Origin: Oikopleura dioica
Taxonomy: Eukaryota > Chordata > Appendicularia > Copelata > Oikopleuridae
Direction: 5' to 3'
Length of the DNA stretch: 64,000 nucleotides
NCBI GenBank assembly: GCA_907165135.1
Contig: OU015569.1
Span: 7,192,501 to 7,256,500 of the forward strand
Part shown: positions 10,246 to 22,336 of the stretch, piece after piece
How positions within the stretch are numbered: the stretch's first letter is position 1
Layout: every line of letters begins with the position of its first letter
The notes under the pieces: model-generated
Seen by the model: only the letters and a program-made list of their open reading frames with translations
What the model was told of the DNA's origin: nothing
Database searches by the model: none
Program-made: the position numbers and the translations under genes

Positions 10246-10315
10246 AGGAGGCAGGTCTGGTATTAACGCAATAAAGACGCTTTGATAATTAAGATAGCAT
10301 TAATGAGGTAGTTGT

Positions 10316-11673
10316 TTATACAGAATAAGGATATTGCTTCACATATTCCAGACTCTTCTGATCACAGAACTGCCGCAAGTTGAAGCGATTTACAGCAAGA
10401 CGAGACAGATGAGCGAGACTCGGAACTTTGACGAATAGGGGCTTCTCTAGGAGTGAAGGCGTGTTGCTTTTCTGAGGCATTCCAATGGTCATGGAAGCGA
10501 AAATGTCTGCAGTTGATTGCTCTTCGGAGATGGGTTTCTTGGAGTAGCTGGTGTTTCGAGCAAGGTACGCCATTCGAATGATGAGAGATACGATGCACGG
10601 CGAGCGGGGCGAGACTACACCAGAGGACTCCAGTCGAAAGCAACCCTTCGAAAACAGAAGTCTCACGGATGTTGGCCCTTGCACAGTCATAATCGACAGG
10701 GAGAAGAGGTACCTGAGAAAATAGCAACTTAAAGTTCAAGATAGAGTCCCAAATTTGGCGCAATTGCCTTTTGGGCTAGATTTTCTAGGCCGACTGGACG
10801 TGGGCGCCCGACTACGACAGTTTGTTTTCCACCGCGGATTCTTTCGACGAGGATGGCATCTCGGAAATGTCCGGGAGCTCGTGAACTATAGAATCGGGCT
10901 CTTTCTCTGTCTGACGCGGACGCCTCGCGAGGTCGCAAATCGGATTTTTGGCAGAATGGGACGAAAATGTTCGCCATGGTTTGTAGTCTGCCAGGGTGGT
11001 TTAGGGGTTCTCCGCTATTTTCTCACCTTCTATCTGATGAGTCTCGGAGCAGGAAGGTGCCGGGTGAACATTTTGAAAGCAACTCGGCCGCCCTTGATCC
11101 AGTTATCGCGCCCCAGTACCAGCAAGTCTCACGAAGCACGGACAAAGCAGCTATATGGAGGGTTAACACACGTTCAACGAAAATTCAAAAGTGTTTGTCG
11201 GGTGGTGTTAGTTTCCGAATTTTCTCATAGTACAACGGTAGATTTAGGGAAAAGGGATGAAACCTCTAGAACAGCGCACTAACCGGAATCGTCCAGTGTG
11301 GCCGACGGGCTCGTCTCCTAGTAAAACCCACACGTCGCAAGAGAGACTAACTTTAACTAAACTCAACGATTCGCAAAAACCCTCCAGTACGAAACCTTTT
11401 ACAGTGAGTAGATCGACTACGCGTTGTTCTTGGCGCTTGCGTCGCTTTTCAGCTTTGTGTCGCTCTTTTTCTCGATCTTTGAAGTTGTCCAAGTGGGTCT
11501 TGACTTTGTCGAGCTCATCTAACTTCGCTAGACTTCCGCAAGAGTTGGCGAGGCGGATGTTGGGCTCGCGTCCGATTCCGCGGGAGCAATAAGCAGAGCG
11601 AACCTAAAAGTCTCAGTTACTCGAATTGGTCTGGCTCTGATAATGTTCTAAAATGCGACAAAGTATCAGCCAT
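10316..11673 (-). CDS. SOCS/CISH-type suppressor of cytokine signalling (SH2 plus SOCS box)
   Basis: Four coding exons on the minus strand: 11673-11660, 11603-11396, 11150-11027 and 10712-10316. The N-terminus is a lysine/arginine-rich helix ([20 protein letters not shown]). The SH2 domain follows: [16 protein letters not shown], the phosphotyrosine-binding FLLRDSS with its invariant Arg, YLFSLSIM, then [20 protein letters not shown] and IVSLI. The C-terminus is a SOCS box, [11 protein letters not shown] ... [11 protein letters not shown]. The family binds phosphorylated receptors or JAKs and recruits Elongin B/C and Cullin-5 to ubiquitinate them. The SH2 insert and box resemble CISH/SOCS2 most. 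A further exon ending at 11886 with a GTAAGT donor could join the ATG exon in frame, so the true start may lie upstream. About 65 residues separate the SH2 end from the box, longer than usual. Confidence 0.92.
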
Positions 11674-11960
11674 CTGAATATTAATTTTAGACGCTAGAGT
11701 CGAGTGCGCTAGGAAGTCTCGCTTCCTTTTTTGACGTCAAAGAATGCTAAATTATCAATGCAACCTCGTGGAAAACTTAATATTCGATGCGATCATGAAT
11801 GCTTAACACGGGAAATCCTTTTTGGCGAGTTACCAACGCTAATGGCGCACGGCCAAGTTCAAATTCTCGTTAAAAAGACACTTACCGAGCAGTTGCCAGA
11901 TTCTGAAGGTCGACGGGGATTCTCTTTCCTTGGCAGGTGCATGGAAGGTGGCTCGGAGGC
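11674..11960 (-). other. probable 5' exon and first intron of the SOCS gene
   Basis: On the minus strand, an open stretch (KENPRRPSESGNCS) ends in a strong donor at 11886|11885 (CTCG|GTAAGT). Splicing to 11673 removes 212 nt and keeps the frame. It may be 5' UTR or an N-terminal extension. Confidence 0.4.
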
Positions 11961-14246
11961 CTGTACCCATCCGACAATATCTATTCCACGTCCATGGGTC
12001 TTCATTTAGAAGTTTGTTTGTCGACTCTACAGTGTAGAGAGCTCTCTTTTGTTACTGGTTCAGGGGTGGACGAAAAAAAAGTCCAGTTCTCATCGGAAGA
12101 GAATTTCCCAGCTAGGTTTTTCTCTCAACTGGTTTTGTAATATCTGTCTAAGAGAAGAGATCTCCTCGTTTTGAGCGTCTAAACAGAGAGAGCGCTTTCA
12201 TCGCGCTTCACTCTTTGGCGCCGCGGAGGAACTAGGAATACGCGCCGCCCACGCCAATTCCATTGAACGACCGGACCAGGGAACCGCCGTTCACCCCGTA
12301 ATAACTATTGTAAATCACATAACACATTAGACAGCATTTTCACCAGATTTTTTTTCACCACACGGGAACGTTTATAAATGTAACAATAAGCAACAAAAAT
12401 GGCAAAATGGATTTTAATTGCTCTATTTATTTTAACCTGGCTCTCTTTCAACTTTTGCTCTAAAACTGTAACCTTTTTACAGTAAGTAGATTTTTTAAGT
12501 GCTTACAATCTCTTCAATATATATTTATGACACACAGGACTACATAAAAATCATAAATATCTTTGCTCCCACGTTGGGAATTTTATTTTTAAACGAATAA
12601 TTTAAGTATTACGAGTTTGATAAGTGTTAGAATCACCAAAGGTTATTTGGATACCTTGATGATGAGGTATAATTCCTTGTATCGTGAAAAAAAAAATCAT
12701 CAAAGATAACATGAAGAGGGTATATTTTAATAAACGGGAAATCTAATTTTATTTTCCAAGTGAAACTGATGTTTTTCGTGACAATAGGAGATTGATGATA
12801 CAAAAAACATTGCGAAATTGGGGTTACAAGGCAATAAATTTATTAGTTGACAGACCGAGTTGACGATATAAACATTATAGCAGAATTCTAGATTATTCAC
12901 CGTTATGAAAGACTTTGATATAAAAAGCCAATCGTTGAAATATTTAAAGGGTTATTATTAGAGTTAGGCAGCCAAATTTAGGCTATATGAGAGCCATTAT
13001 CATATAAATGTGAACTTTGTTGCCGAGGCAAATGTACAAAAAATGTTCAAGTTAGAAGTTTAAAATAGTTAATTTACTAGCGACTGCGTTTAATTAAAAC
13101 GATCTTGGACAGGTGAATCGGAAATATGCGAGTTTCGGAGGGCAAATTTTATATAATTGTTTTTGGTCAATATTGTTTTTTAATTACAATTGAACCTGGC
13201 GAGCGGCGGGGAGAGTTGTTGCGTGGGCTAGTTCAAGCGTAAAGTTCTGGCGAACGGAGGGTGGCGGAGAGCGTAGCTGCGGTGCGAAACGGCGGAGGTG
13301 GAGCCAGGCAGCGTAGGCTACCCCGATTCCGACTCCTGCGCGCGCAACCGATCCCACGGAACGACGCAAGAGTGAAAATGTTTACGCAACTGTTTATTAC
13401 ATAAAGAAAGATCGCACTTTTAAAGATAGAGCTCCCTGCTTTCGCTTCGCGGATTTCGTCTCGTCTCTTCGATACGCCCTTTGAGGTTGCCTTCACTTTA
13501 TAGAATCAGTGCATAAGCGAGGACGAGCTACTTCACAAATTTAAGAAAAAAAATTCGGTCCTTCTTTTGGAAGCTTCTTTCCTGTAGGAAGAAGCTATAT
13601 GGGAGGTCATTTGATCAGTTCTTCTTTTCTTAAAGTTTTTTTTATAAATATTATTGTTGAGACCTCCAAAAACATATTCTATCAGATAGAGTCTTTCTAA
13701 AACTTTTCCTTTTCTTTCACTTCGAGAGATCTCAATTTACCAAGAACATTTCCTAGATCTTGGTAAAACTATAAATGAGTTTGATTAGTACTTCAACAGT
13801 GGCTCATTTTTGTATATAATATATATATATAACCTACATAAAAGCTTCTTCGTTCTCTTATGATGCCAGCGGAGAGAGGCGAAAAGCACAAAACTGAACG
13901 TTAGATAAGCTGCGACTTCTTGAATTTGATAATTTGAAAGCGCACTTTCATACCGAGAAATATTAATTTCATTTGAAAACAAGAGCTGGCTCCGCAGATT
14001 ATCAGCAGTTCTCTTATGTACATTCCGTGGATGCAACTTTTGACACAAAGGGCTAAGTCTGCTAACGACAGCTCAACCTTCTCTTTTGCAACTAGATAAG
14101 GAATATCTTCAAGTGAATAGTTTCCATTGAAATACTGTAATTGATTGACCGCTCATACGCATTAGCAATTCAATTTAATTCCACTCAAAAAAAAAAGAGT
14201 TATAGCAAATAACATCATTAAATAATCATTTATTCATTTTGAATGT
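11961..14246. other. intergenic; GC-rich minus-strand ORFs at 13184-13496
   Basis: Mostly AT-rich without gene signals. The exception is 13190-13370, markedly GC-rich, where two minus-strand frames overlap (one basic, one with GVGIGVAYAAWLHL). Neither shows splice support or a known domain. The GC peak may be a CpG-like promoter or a single exon. Confidence 0.4.
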
Positions 14247-15518
14247 TTATTCGATACTATCTAAAGACGTGAGCATTTTTTTGACTTTCTGTCTCTCCCT
14301 AATGTCCAGTGATTTCGACTCGTCTGATTCCCGAATCCATTTTGCGACTGTAGACGCCTTGTTTCCAATCCAATCTAAATAATCATTATTATTTATTTCA
14401 TAATGGCTAATTCAATATTGCGCCAAAAATAAAAAAAAATCCCGAACCTTCCGGGGTCGCAAACTTCCGTCTCACTTGCGGTGAGATCTTTTCAATGAAT
14501 TCGCCCGACTCGATGATCTCCAACACTTTTTCCTCGCGGCTTCTTCTTGGTAAAACCTCCGTCGTCAGCTCTTCTACTTTCTTGACTTCATCTGAGGGCG
14601 GTACAAGACTATTCTCCGATTGTCTCAAATCATTGTCTGGAGTGCCCGGTTTAATCTCGATTTCAGGCAAAATTCTTCTTTTTCAGGGAATAAAAAAGAG
14701 GAGTAAAAAATGAAACCATTTTTGCTTGAATAAAATTTTATCCTTTTCCTTCGAGATCTCGGAGTTGCCAGTGGACTTTCAGAAATTCCTTCTCGAGAAC
14801 AGTTTCGCCTTGGCAATTTTGGAGTACACGGCTAATAATATTCGTCTTTAATTCATTCTGGCTTTAAAGAATTTTTACATTTGATCGTTGTTTTCTATCT
14901 TCTTCCATTCTTCCTTTTACTCCTGCCAATTTCTCCAGCAGCGAATCACTAAACAAGAACTTTCCATCTCTTGCAGATGATTTTTCTTCCTACGCTGTGG
15001 AAGTTTTCATTTTCGAATCGTTTTCATCATTCTGCTTTCCGAAGAATTTCTCTTTAAAACCTTTCATTTCTTCTAATAGCGCCCGCCGGTCGAGTTGTCG
15101 ATCCTTACCCGTCAGTATCACAGAAGTCACTGTTAGAAGATCTTATTGAAAAGCAAATTTTACTTATTGAGAAGTAAATTTTTGGCTATTCTTTCCTGTG
15201 GAAGCTGACACCTTCGTGCTTAAAAAAGCTTAAGACCAAATAATTACTCTGCGCTAACTTTTTCCGATTTGACATATTGCGGCTTCTCTCTTTTCTAAGT
15301 TTTCTCTTGTGATGTTCTAGTCTATTTTTATAGAGTCGCAAAATTCTGCGCTCGTCTAAAAGGTGTAGATAATCATTAACGCTAAAACTTAGCAAACCCT
15401 AAAAGAGTTAAGAGGTGAGAAAATAAATTTTCTTTTTCTGTTGAAAGCCGCCTAGAAGGTCAAGGAGAATGCGACTGGTAGATAACCATATAATTGAGTT
15501 GAAGAGGAAGAATTCCAT
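14247..15518 (-). CDS. gene D: uncharacterised charged/coiled-coil protein, last of the A-D cluster
   Basis: The ATG at 15518 sits 2 nt behind TTTAG, 77 bp after the stop of gene C. A short exon (MEFFLFNSIIWL) splices by a G*-AG intron to a basic helical exon (HHKRKLRKERSRNMSNRKK). Downstream exons read LLEEMKGFKEKFFGKQND, LLEKLAGVKGRMEEDRK, PLATPRSRR, EIEIKPGTPDNDLRQSEN, EVKKVEELTTEVLPRRSR and finally WIGNKASTVAKWIRES to TAA at 14247. The intron 14748-14675 has a GA donor. An in-frame TAG at 14992-14990 interrupts the frame before EEKSSARDGK; either a small GA-AG intron removes it or it is a sequence error or true stop. The stop codon overlaps AATAAA. No family recognised. Confidence 0.6.
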
Positions 15519-15524
15519 ACTAAA
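15519..15524 (-). promoter_or_regulatory. probable trans-splice acceptor of gene D
   Basis: CATTTAG precedes the ATG by 2 nt and follows gene C by under 80 bp; no promoter-sized gap exists. Confidence 0.4.
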
Positions 15525-15594
15525 TGATGTTTTTATATTTACAAAGTGCCACAGAGTCCAATTTCAGATGGTTCAATAATGATATGGCATGAAA

Positions 15595-17729
15595 TTAATC
15601 AATAGTGTTGAAGTCGTCGAGCTCAGCCGAGTTAGACACTGCTGTTGATTCGCTTCCCTCTCCTCGCCATCTAGTCGGTCTTCTACGATTCGCTGGTCCG
15701 GAGGGTCTTGAGATAGACGGCTTCGCAGTAACGTTAACAAGAGTCACCATGTTAATTTACCTGTGAAGATACTTGTGCCGCTGTCTGTGAGGTGGAAGTG
15801 GACTCGATCGGCTGTGTATCCGCTCGTCGGTATTTTCTATCTTTTGATGGAGGTCCGGCTGAAAGAATTCCTGCAACCATGCTCCTACGTTCGGCCAAAC
15901 TATCCGAAATCGAACTCTTTCCTAAAAAAGAGACACATTATATTCTGCGAAACTTACAGTTACTTACGATCATTGCTCTCAGCTTTGTTTCGCAAAAAAG
16001 TAGGGGCCATTTTTAAGCTCTGTGAGCGCGCAACAGAACCTTAAAATCTTTATTGATGAAATCGCAGAACACTAAGTTGTGTTTTTCCACAGAAATATAG
16101 ACAACCATCTATATTTTTTCTGCTGATAGAAAGGCATGAAAAATTGTCCGATTCAACAATTTTTTCACCTTTAACTTGAGCACCTGGGCTTCTCTGATTG
16201 ATAGCGTTCGCAGTTGCCGTCGCCGGCGAGTTCATCGGTCCGTTAGAATTTCGAAGGAGCTGAACTCGTGAATCCCGGCTCGATTCGAAGATTGAGATTC
16301 GGTCTCGAAGACTGTCCGCACGTTTGAGATTGTCTTTCTCAGTTTTCTCTGAAGCGAAGCACTTGATTGTGGTATAAAATTAAAAAATACCTCTTAGTTG
16401 ACGGAGTTGACGAGTTCGCTCAGCGACAGAACAATCAAATCCTCTCTGAATCTCTTGCTCCTGAGTTTGAGTTAGGTTCGGGGTGGATCCAGAGAAACGA
16501 CTAAGACGCTGGAGAGTGGACAGCTTCGAGCCGACAGACTGCTTGGGTTGCTGCTGCTGAGCACTTCGCCCTAAGTTTGCGGCCGATTCACCTGAAACAC
16601 GATCAATAGCCAGCCCTTTACCTTCATAAATATTTCATCCAGGCGGTAGGTTATAGTTACACTCTTACTCTTTGGTATGCCGTTGCTTTGGACGGGCTTA
16701 GGTTGCGTCGCAATGTTGTTGGCAGTGGCGGACTGTCCGTGGCTATTATTTTGTAATGTCGGATTAGACTGGCGTCTTGGCTGGGCTGTTTGAGTTCGAT
16801 TAGAGATTTGAGAGCCGACAAGATCACGCTCGATCAATCCAGGATTAGAATCTCGGGAAGTCTGCCGATGCTCGTTTTCCATAAGCTAGGCAAACTGTTA
16901 AGACTTGCTTTGCCCAGGTACACTCAATTTGATATCATGCTTAATTGCGAACGATATGAAGAACCATATCATATGATAGAAAGTGACTTTCAAATTGATT
17001 CGAATAAAGCCTGCAATTCAATCACGTCACCTGAACTTTTACTGGATTTATTGAACTAAATGTCAGGTTATCATCACGCAAAAAGTAAATTTTTGCGATG
17101 GTGAATGAATTACAGGTTAAATTCGCGCTAAAACGCTAGGGTCGGCGTATCTCCCACAAAATATACCTTTCGTTCGAACTGCTGCAAAACTTTGGGCTTG
17201 TCGAAGCCCATTAAATCTCCTCCTCTCGATCTAAAGTTTATTACTAACTGACTACTCTGATAACACTTACTTGCTGGCGAAGGCACGCATTTCAGATGCT
17301 GAAGTATCGGTCTTCGACCGTGCGTACTTCCGCGATCTTCTTGTTTTTGGAACGGGTTCTTCTTCATGTCCTCCGTCATCGGTTGTTTCTCCAGCATGAG
17401 CATTTCGTTTTGCCTATTATAATATGTTATGAGTTATGCCGTATTGCAGATCAAAATAAATTAATTGTCTCAAGGTCACAACTAACCATTGTCAATTATG
17501 ACAGTACCTCAAGCTGTTTAAATCTCTTCATTCGCATTTCTCTGCGTCGTCTTGCCTCGCCATCGTCCGAATCAAACGCGCGTTCATGTCCTTGTCGTGC
17601 CTCTAATTTAACAGAAGGCCCTTGCTTATTTTCGCCAAATCGCACTGAATCATTGGTCAATTCTTGTTTTTCGTTGACTTTTCTTGGTCCGACATTCTCT
17701 TTAAACTCTGTGATACTGTAAAGCCTCAT
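15595..17729 (-). CDS. gene C: uncharacterised low-complexity scaffold protein
   Basis: About nine exons on the minus strand. The ATG at 17729 directly follows GCTCTCAG, a clear trans-splice-type acceptor. The protein begins MRLYSITEFKENVG, has a charged helix (EARRRREMRMKRFKQLE), basic and acidic blocks, GFDKPKVLQQFERK, a Gln/Asn-rich stretch (QPRRQSNPTLQNNSHGQS), KLSTLQRLSRFSGSTPNL, the heptad-like SVAERTRQLRQLREKTEKDN and SLRDRISIFESSRDSR, then SLAERRSMVAGILSAGPPSK, and ends AELDDFNTID at 15595. Short motifs of the R-D-R-I-S-x-F type occur in actin-associated scaffolds, but this is not enough to name it. Introns are GT-AG and of 40-90 nt. Confidence 0.75.
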
Positions 17730-17741
17730 CTGAGAGCAAAA
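17730..17741 (-). promoter_or_regulatory. trans-splice acceptor of gene C
   Basis: The minus strand reads CATTTTGCTCTCAG directly before ATG: a pyrimidine-rich tract and AG abutting the start codon, 250 bp after gene B. Confidence 0.5.
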
Positions 17742-17792
17742 TGCGACGCTCTTAAATTCTGAAAAGTGAGCAGGAGAACTTTCTTTCCAGCT

Positions 17793-17798
17793 TTATTT
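17793..17798 (-). terminator. poly(A) signal of gene B
   Basis: TTTATT on the plus strand, about 190 nt past the gene B stop and 65 nt before the gene C start. Confidence 0.45.
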
Positions 17799-17837
17799 AG
17801 CGACGCAGAAAAATTCAAGGACTATGAATATTTTAAA

Positions 17838-17898
17838 AGACACTTGGATCGCGCTAGGTGCACGCCACCAAAATAAGTGTGCTGGGGCAAGTGTCTTT
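17838..17898. repeat. short inverted repeat in the B-C interval
   Basis: AAAGACACTTG and CAAGTGTCTTT form an 11 bp stem around a loop of about 39 nt. It lies in the 3' UTR or intercistronic region of gene B and may be a MITE remnant or an RNA stem-loop. Confidence 0.5.
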
Positions 17899-17989
17899 GT
17901 AAGCACAGATCACACTAAGCTACTGAGTTAGAATGCAGCCAAGAAAAAATTGTCTTCCATGATTTCAAAAAATAAAAATGCTTTGCGAG

Positions 17990-20900
17990 TTAGACAATAG
18001 TACCGTTTTTGCTGTTATCGATTGGAGTTTTTGGAGTTGCAACTTGTTTAGGCGATGGATTGAAGCTTCCTTGCAGGGAAAGATTCGACATGTTTCGCAA
18101 ATTTTGCATTTGAATCGATTGTGTCTGCGGGGGAACAGTCGGCGAGGGAGCTTGCCCGTTGATTTGAGAAATAGGAGATGGCCCAAAAGCGGATGAAGTG
18201 CCATTTACAGCAAATCCAGAGGCAGTTGCTCCACTCTGACCCCATGGAATCGGGCCGTTTAGGCCAGGTACGTTCCTGGGCACAGTAAAATCAGAATTCA
18301 TCTTATTAGAATTACCTCGATGCGCTGAGTCCTCGCGATCCAAAAAGAAGAGACTAAGTTTGGCGATGAATAATTTTAAAAAGCACAATCAAAAATAGAA
18401 AAAAATGATTGATGAAGGCGTTAATGAAAAACATTACAAAGAAATGAGAAATGATGGAGAAATATGCGTATCAAAATATACCGATTTGTCAAAAGGTTTG
18501 ATCGTCAGTTCCTGGTGAAGTCCAGGCAAGACTTTGTTTTCATCGTCAGTTGTCAAGTCGGCGGCGTCAGAAAGAATATCTCGTGAGAACTCTTTAGATC
18601 GCTCGCGTCGAACCAAGTCAAACGAAGACTTTGGCCGAACCGAAGTCAACTCGTCCAAACGAGATGTGGAGCTTGAAATCTGACGTGACTAAAAAAGAAA
18701 TCGAGAGTTTATATAAATTAGCAGAAAATTAACTGGTGCAAAAATAAACACTACTGTGAATCAAGTGAGAGCGTAGCTAAATTGGTGCTTTTACCAGTTT
18801 ATTTGGGCGAATAATTTTTTGCGGATATTTGACGATTTTTTTGAAAATATTTTTCGTCTAAAAATAATCGAAAAAAATGAAATCTTAGATAAATATCGTA
18901 CCATTTGCAGCGTATTTTGCTGATCAGGATTTGTGGAGCAGAGCTGCCTTGAAACAGTTTCGATTTGTTCAAGAGCGTTGTCCAAGCGGGAATTCAACTC
19001 GGCCGAGTTTGACTTAGGAGTTGAGAGGAACTTTCCTTGGTTTAGCTGAAAGTAAATAAGTTTTCTGACGAAATTGCAGAAAATACGCCTGGTCTGGGAC
19101 GGTCTTAATCAGCCAAAGCGTCCCAAACCAGGATTATTTTCGCTCTCGCCTCTGGCGCCACTTTCATATTAAAAAGGACCCCCCAGGCGTGCGCCTTTGA
19201 TCTTTAAATGGCCCGACCGTCCCAAACCAGGGCGTATGATTGACAAGGAAAATCAGGTTTTGCTGTATAAGGAAGTGTAGTCACATGTATCAATAGCAGT
19301 CCTAATTTGCTATTGATAACTCAAACATCCTTTCGCCCAGTGTCCACTCAAAAATTAATTCTCCTAATTCAGGTTTCTTTTATAAATATGTGTCCGTATG
19401 TCTCTGCATTTAACGATATATTCAACTAAAATCTTACCAAGTGGATTTGCTGCAATAACTGATTCTTCTGCTCCTCGTAGTTGAGACGTTCTCGCTCTGC
19501 GGCCTTAGCCATTTGGCATTTCTCGTGACGCAGCTCCTGTACCTTCTTGTGAAGCATTGAAACTCTAAAAAGAAGAGATAATACCGATACACGATTGTTA
19601 TCGACTACCTCGAATCGACCGTTCCCCCGTCTTCTATCCACATTTTCTCTGTTCTCTGGAACTCGTATATCGTCTCATGCAATTGCTTCATTTCTGAACA
19701 AAATGATGAGCCTAAAAATTTAATTCCAAGGACAAACCAGCCATCCATAGTGTACGTTGCTGTATAAACTCTTTCTCCAGTTCATTTCGCTTCGCTTCTT
19801 CGCGCTTCAATTCTGCTCTTTCGAAGCGTTTTAGGCGCGTTTTAAGATAACATATTTCAATGCTAGCTGATAACTATTTTAAGGTCATTGTAGGTGTTTT
19901 ATAACGTTTCCTTAGCTGCTCTAAAATGCCACGAACGTTTCGCAGCACTTGCTGAGAGTTTTCGGTAGCTTTGCATCGCGCAAGAAGAATTTCTCGCTCA
20001 TGCTGCCATTCTCGCTTACGTTGAATATGTTTGCTACAGCAGGGCTCATCATCACTCTCCCAATTATCAATATTGGGTTTCTCACTTTCACAAAAATTCT
20101 CCTTTCCTAAAAGCAGGCCAATCGTATCGATCATTGGCTGGATATCATCAATTCGCTGTTTGTCAAGCACTTTGACATTCTCAGTCGATGGAAATTCCGG
20201 TATTGCAGGAAGTGGACGCGATATTTGGGGGAGAGACATCCGTCGCTGAGTTTCAAATATCTGAATCTGGCATAATGCAGTTTATCACATTTCCTCCACC
20301 TTTGCTTCCCCCTTTTCGAAAGCTCTGACTCGCTCCGCTGAAAGGGACCTGGAGCGAGGCCGTGACCGCGGTCTCGATTTCCGCCGTGGTTTCGGTTGCG
20401 GAAGAGAAGACGTCTCCGAGTTCGATTCCGACTGGGGCTCGGCATCTAATGAGCTTCAAATGAGTTCGAATTTGGAGGAAAACTCATCATCAACGTTCTG
20501 TTAACTGACAAATTTTGACACTAAGTACAGAACTTTTCCTTTTATCGACCGCCCGTTTCCTCAATCTCGATTGTCGACGTGTAGGAATTGGTGGAGGAAT
20601 CAGCACTTTGACGAGCACTTCTGCTTCATAAATATAAATGTCAGGGAAAAGGCGGAAATTCAAAGCTGCGGCAGTTTCCGTGTCTGTCTCAACGCTCTGG
20701 TTAAGTGCTTCCTCAGGACGCAACTTTAATGCACGCTGTTTTTTCTTTCGTCCTACATGGCTTTTAGTGTCCTCGGATGATCCAAGCTCGAACTTCTTGA
20801 TAGTGTCTTTCTACAGGATAACTATTATTTATAAACCCTTTCAATTTTTCCTCTTGAAGTATCCATTCCTTTTGCCGAAAGGCGTGGAGGCGTTGGCGAC

Positions 20901-22016
20901 CGATCTAAGTCATGCCTTGGAACAGGCGGAAGAGATTTCGAAGATCTTGAAGCAGGTTTTGATGATCGACTCCTACTGCTCTCTCGTTGTTGCGATCGCC
21001 CCTCCCTTTCTGTTTTCTCGGCTTGGTTTTCTTCATTGTCGAACCATTTAGTTCTTTCTTCCAGCAGCTGACAATCCTGTTCCCTTGCTAGAATTTTCAC
21101 TCTTTCTTTGCGCTCATGTTCTTTCTCTTCGCGCTGGCGGCGGACCCGCTCTCGAATAGCGCGAATGCTCTCTTCCGCAGCGTCAACAATTACTTCGTAT
21201 TCAGTCGCATACGCTTCTGAGCCGGTCTCGTCCCCACTCAACAGTCCAGCAGATATACGTGAACCTCCTGATTTCGTGCGGCGTCTTCTCGACGAAATAG
21301 GGCGATTTTGGGCCTCTAAAATTATCCATTAAAATGATCATTTCACCGAGTAAAAACCGGAAAGAAAAATTATGCGGCTAGATAACCGATTTGATGAAGC
21401 TGATAATTGACACGGACGTTGTAATGATGAAACAATCTGACTTTGAAAACTTTCCAAAATGTTACTTCTCGGAAACAACTAACGCCATTTCCAAATTGAA
21501 CTGCTCAACTCGATAACTGTCCGTTGATTAAAACGCAAATACGCAATTTATTCAAAACGGAGGCGCCAAATGCGTTGTTAGCGGTCGTTTAACGTTTGAG
21601 TGAGAAAAAATATCTAAGCGAAAAATGCTATACTTTGTTGGTAAGAAAATTCGATCACTCTAAGAAAAGTTAGAAATGTTTGCGAATAAAAGATATTTTC
21701 ACAAGAAGGTCAAGTTTTGGCAGAATTCAAGTTCTAATTGAATTTTTCCTCGCCACCATAAGTGTGGTCACTCAATGACAAAACAAGTCCACAGCGCGGC
21801 GGCTTCGGGGAAAATATCTACATCCGTCAACCACGAGGAGATGTTTTGGTCGGAATCATCATATAATGACAATTTAGAACTCCGCTTTTCGCTTATTAAA
21901 AACATAAATGCGCATCCGATTGACTTGCTAATAAGCATGGGCTTACCTGGCTCTGAGTTGTCTGTTCCGCTGAAAAAGTCTCTTATGCTGAACCTCTTCC
22001 GCTGAAGCCATTCCAT
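17990..22016 (-). CDS. gene B: large coiled-coil protein with Ser/Arg- and Pro-rich segments
   Basis: At least 11 exons on the minus strand. Exon 1 (MEWLQRKRFSIRDFFSG) ends at a GTAAGC donor and splices over about 620 nt to SRRRRTKSGGSRISAG. Then come a long charged helix (SIRAIRERVRRQREEKEHER), a Ser/Arg block (RPRSRPRSRSLSAERVR), RPLPAIPEFPST, a coil (KRKREWQHEREILLARCK; LKRFERAELKREEAKRNELE; MLHKKVQELRHEKCQMAKAA), LDNALEQIETVSRQL, FDLVRRERSKEFSRDILSDA and a Pro/Gln/Asn-rich tail (NVPGLNGPIPWGQSG, PSPTVPPQTQSIQMQ) to TAA at 17990. Junctions are in phase, mostly with introns of 43-55 nt. It resembles a cytoskeletal or centrosomal scaffold, but I cannot assign a family. A 154 bp MITE lies in one intron. 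Confidence 0.75.
19083..19236. mobile_element. 154 bp MITE inside an intron of gene B
   Basis: Inverted ends ACGCCTGGTCTGGGACGGTC (left) and GACCGTCCCAAACCAGGGCGT (right) bracket GC-rich sequence that differs from the AT-rich intron. It has no coding capacity. Confidence 0.75.
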
Positions 22017-22336
22017 ACTCTAATTAGTATCCTGGCGATGAGTGTTGAACTTAAACTGATTTAAAAATATGTTTTCGACATTCGAAGTGAAAGATATTTA
22101 AGTGAGTGTGAGTGATGAGTCCTTGTCTTTTGAGCTGCTCATAGAGATTGGCGATCTCTCTCGCTGAGCGTTTGCGACTAGAAAAGGCTGAAAAAGGACA
22201 ACAGACGCTATCAGGAGCTAATCCATCGAGTGACCCAACCAGCTCATCGCTGATAAGACTTTTGTCCTTATTTGGTCATTTTTATAATTTTAAGCCTAAT
22301 GAACGTTCAGAGTTGATTGTCTGCGTGTTTCCTTTC

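Noticed and set aside
10755-11282. 175-codon plus-strand ORF
   Set aside because: It lies antisense to the SOCS exons and intron; the SH2 and SOCS-box exons on the minus strand explain the openness.
17296-17721. 141-codon plus-strand ORF
   Set aside because: Antisense shadow of the first exons of gene C.
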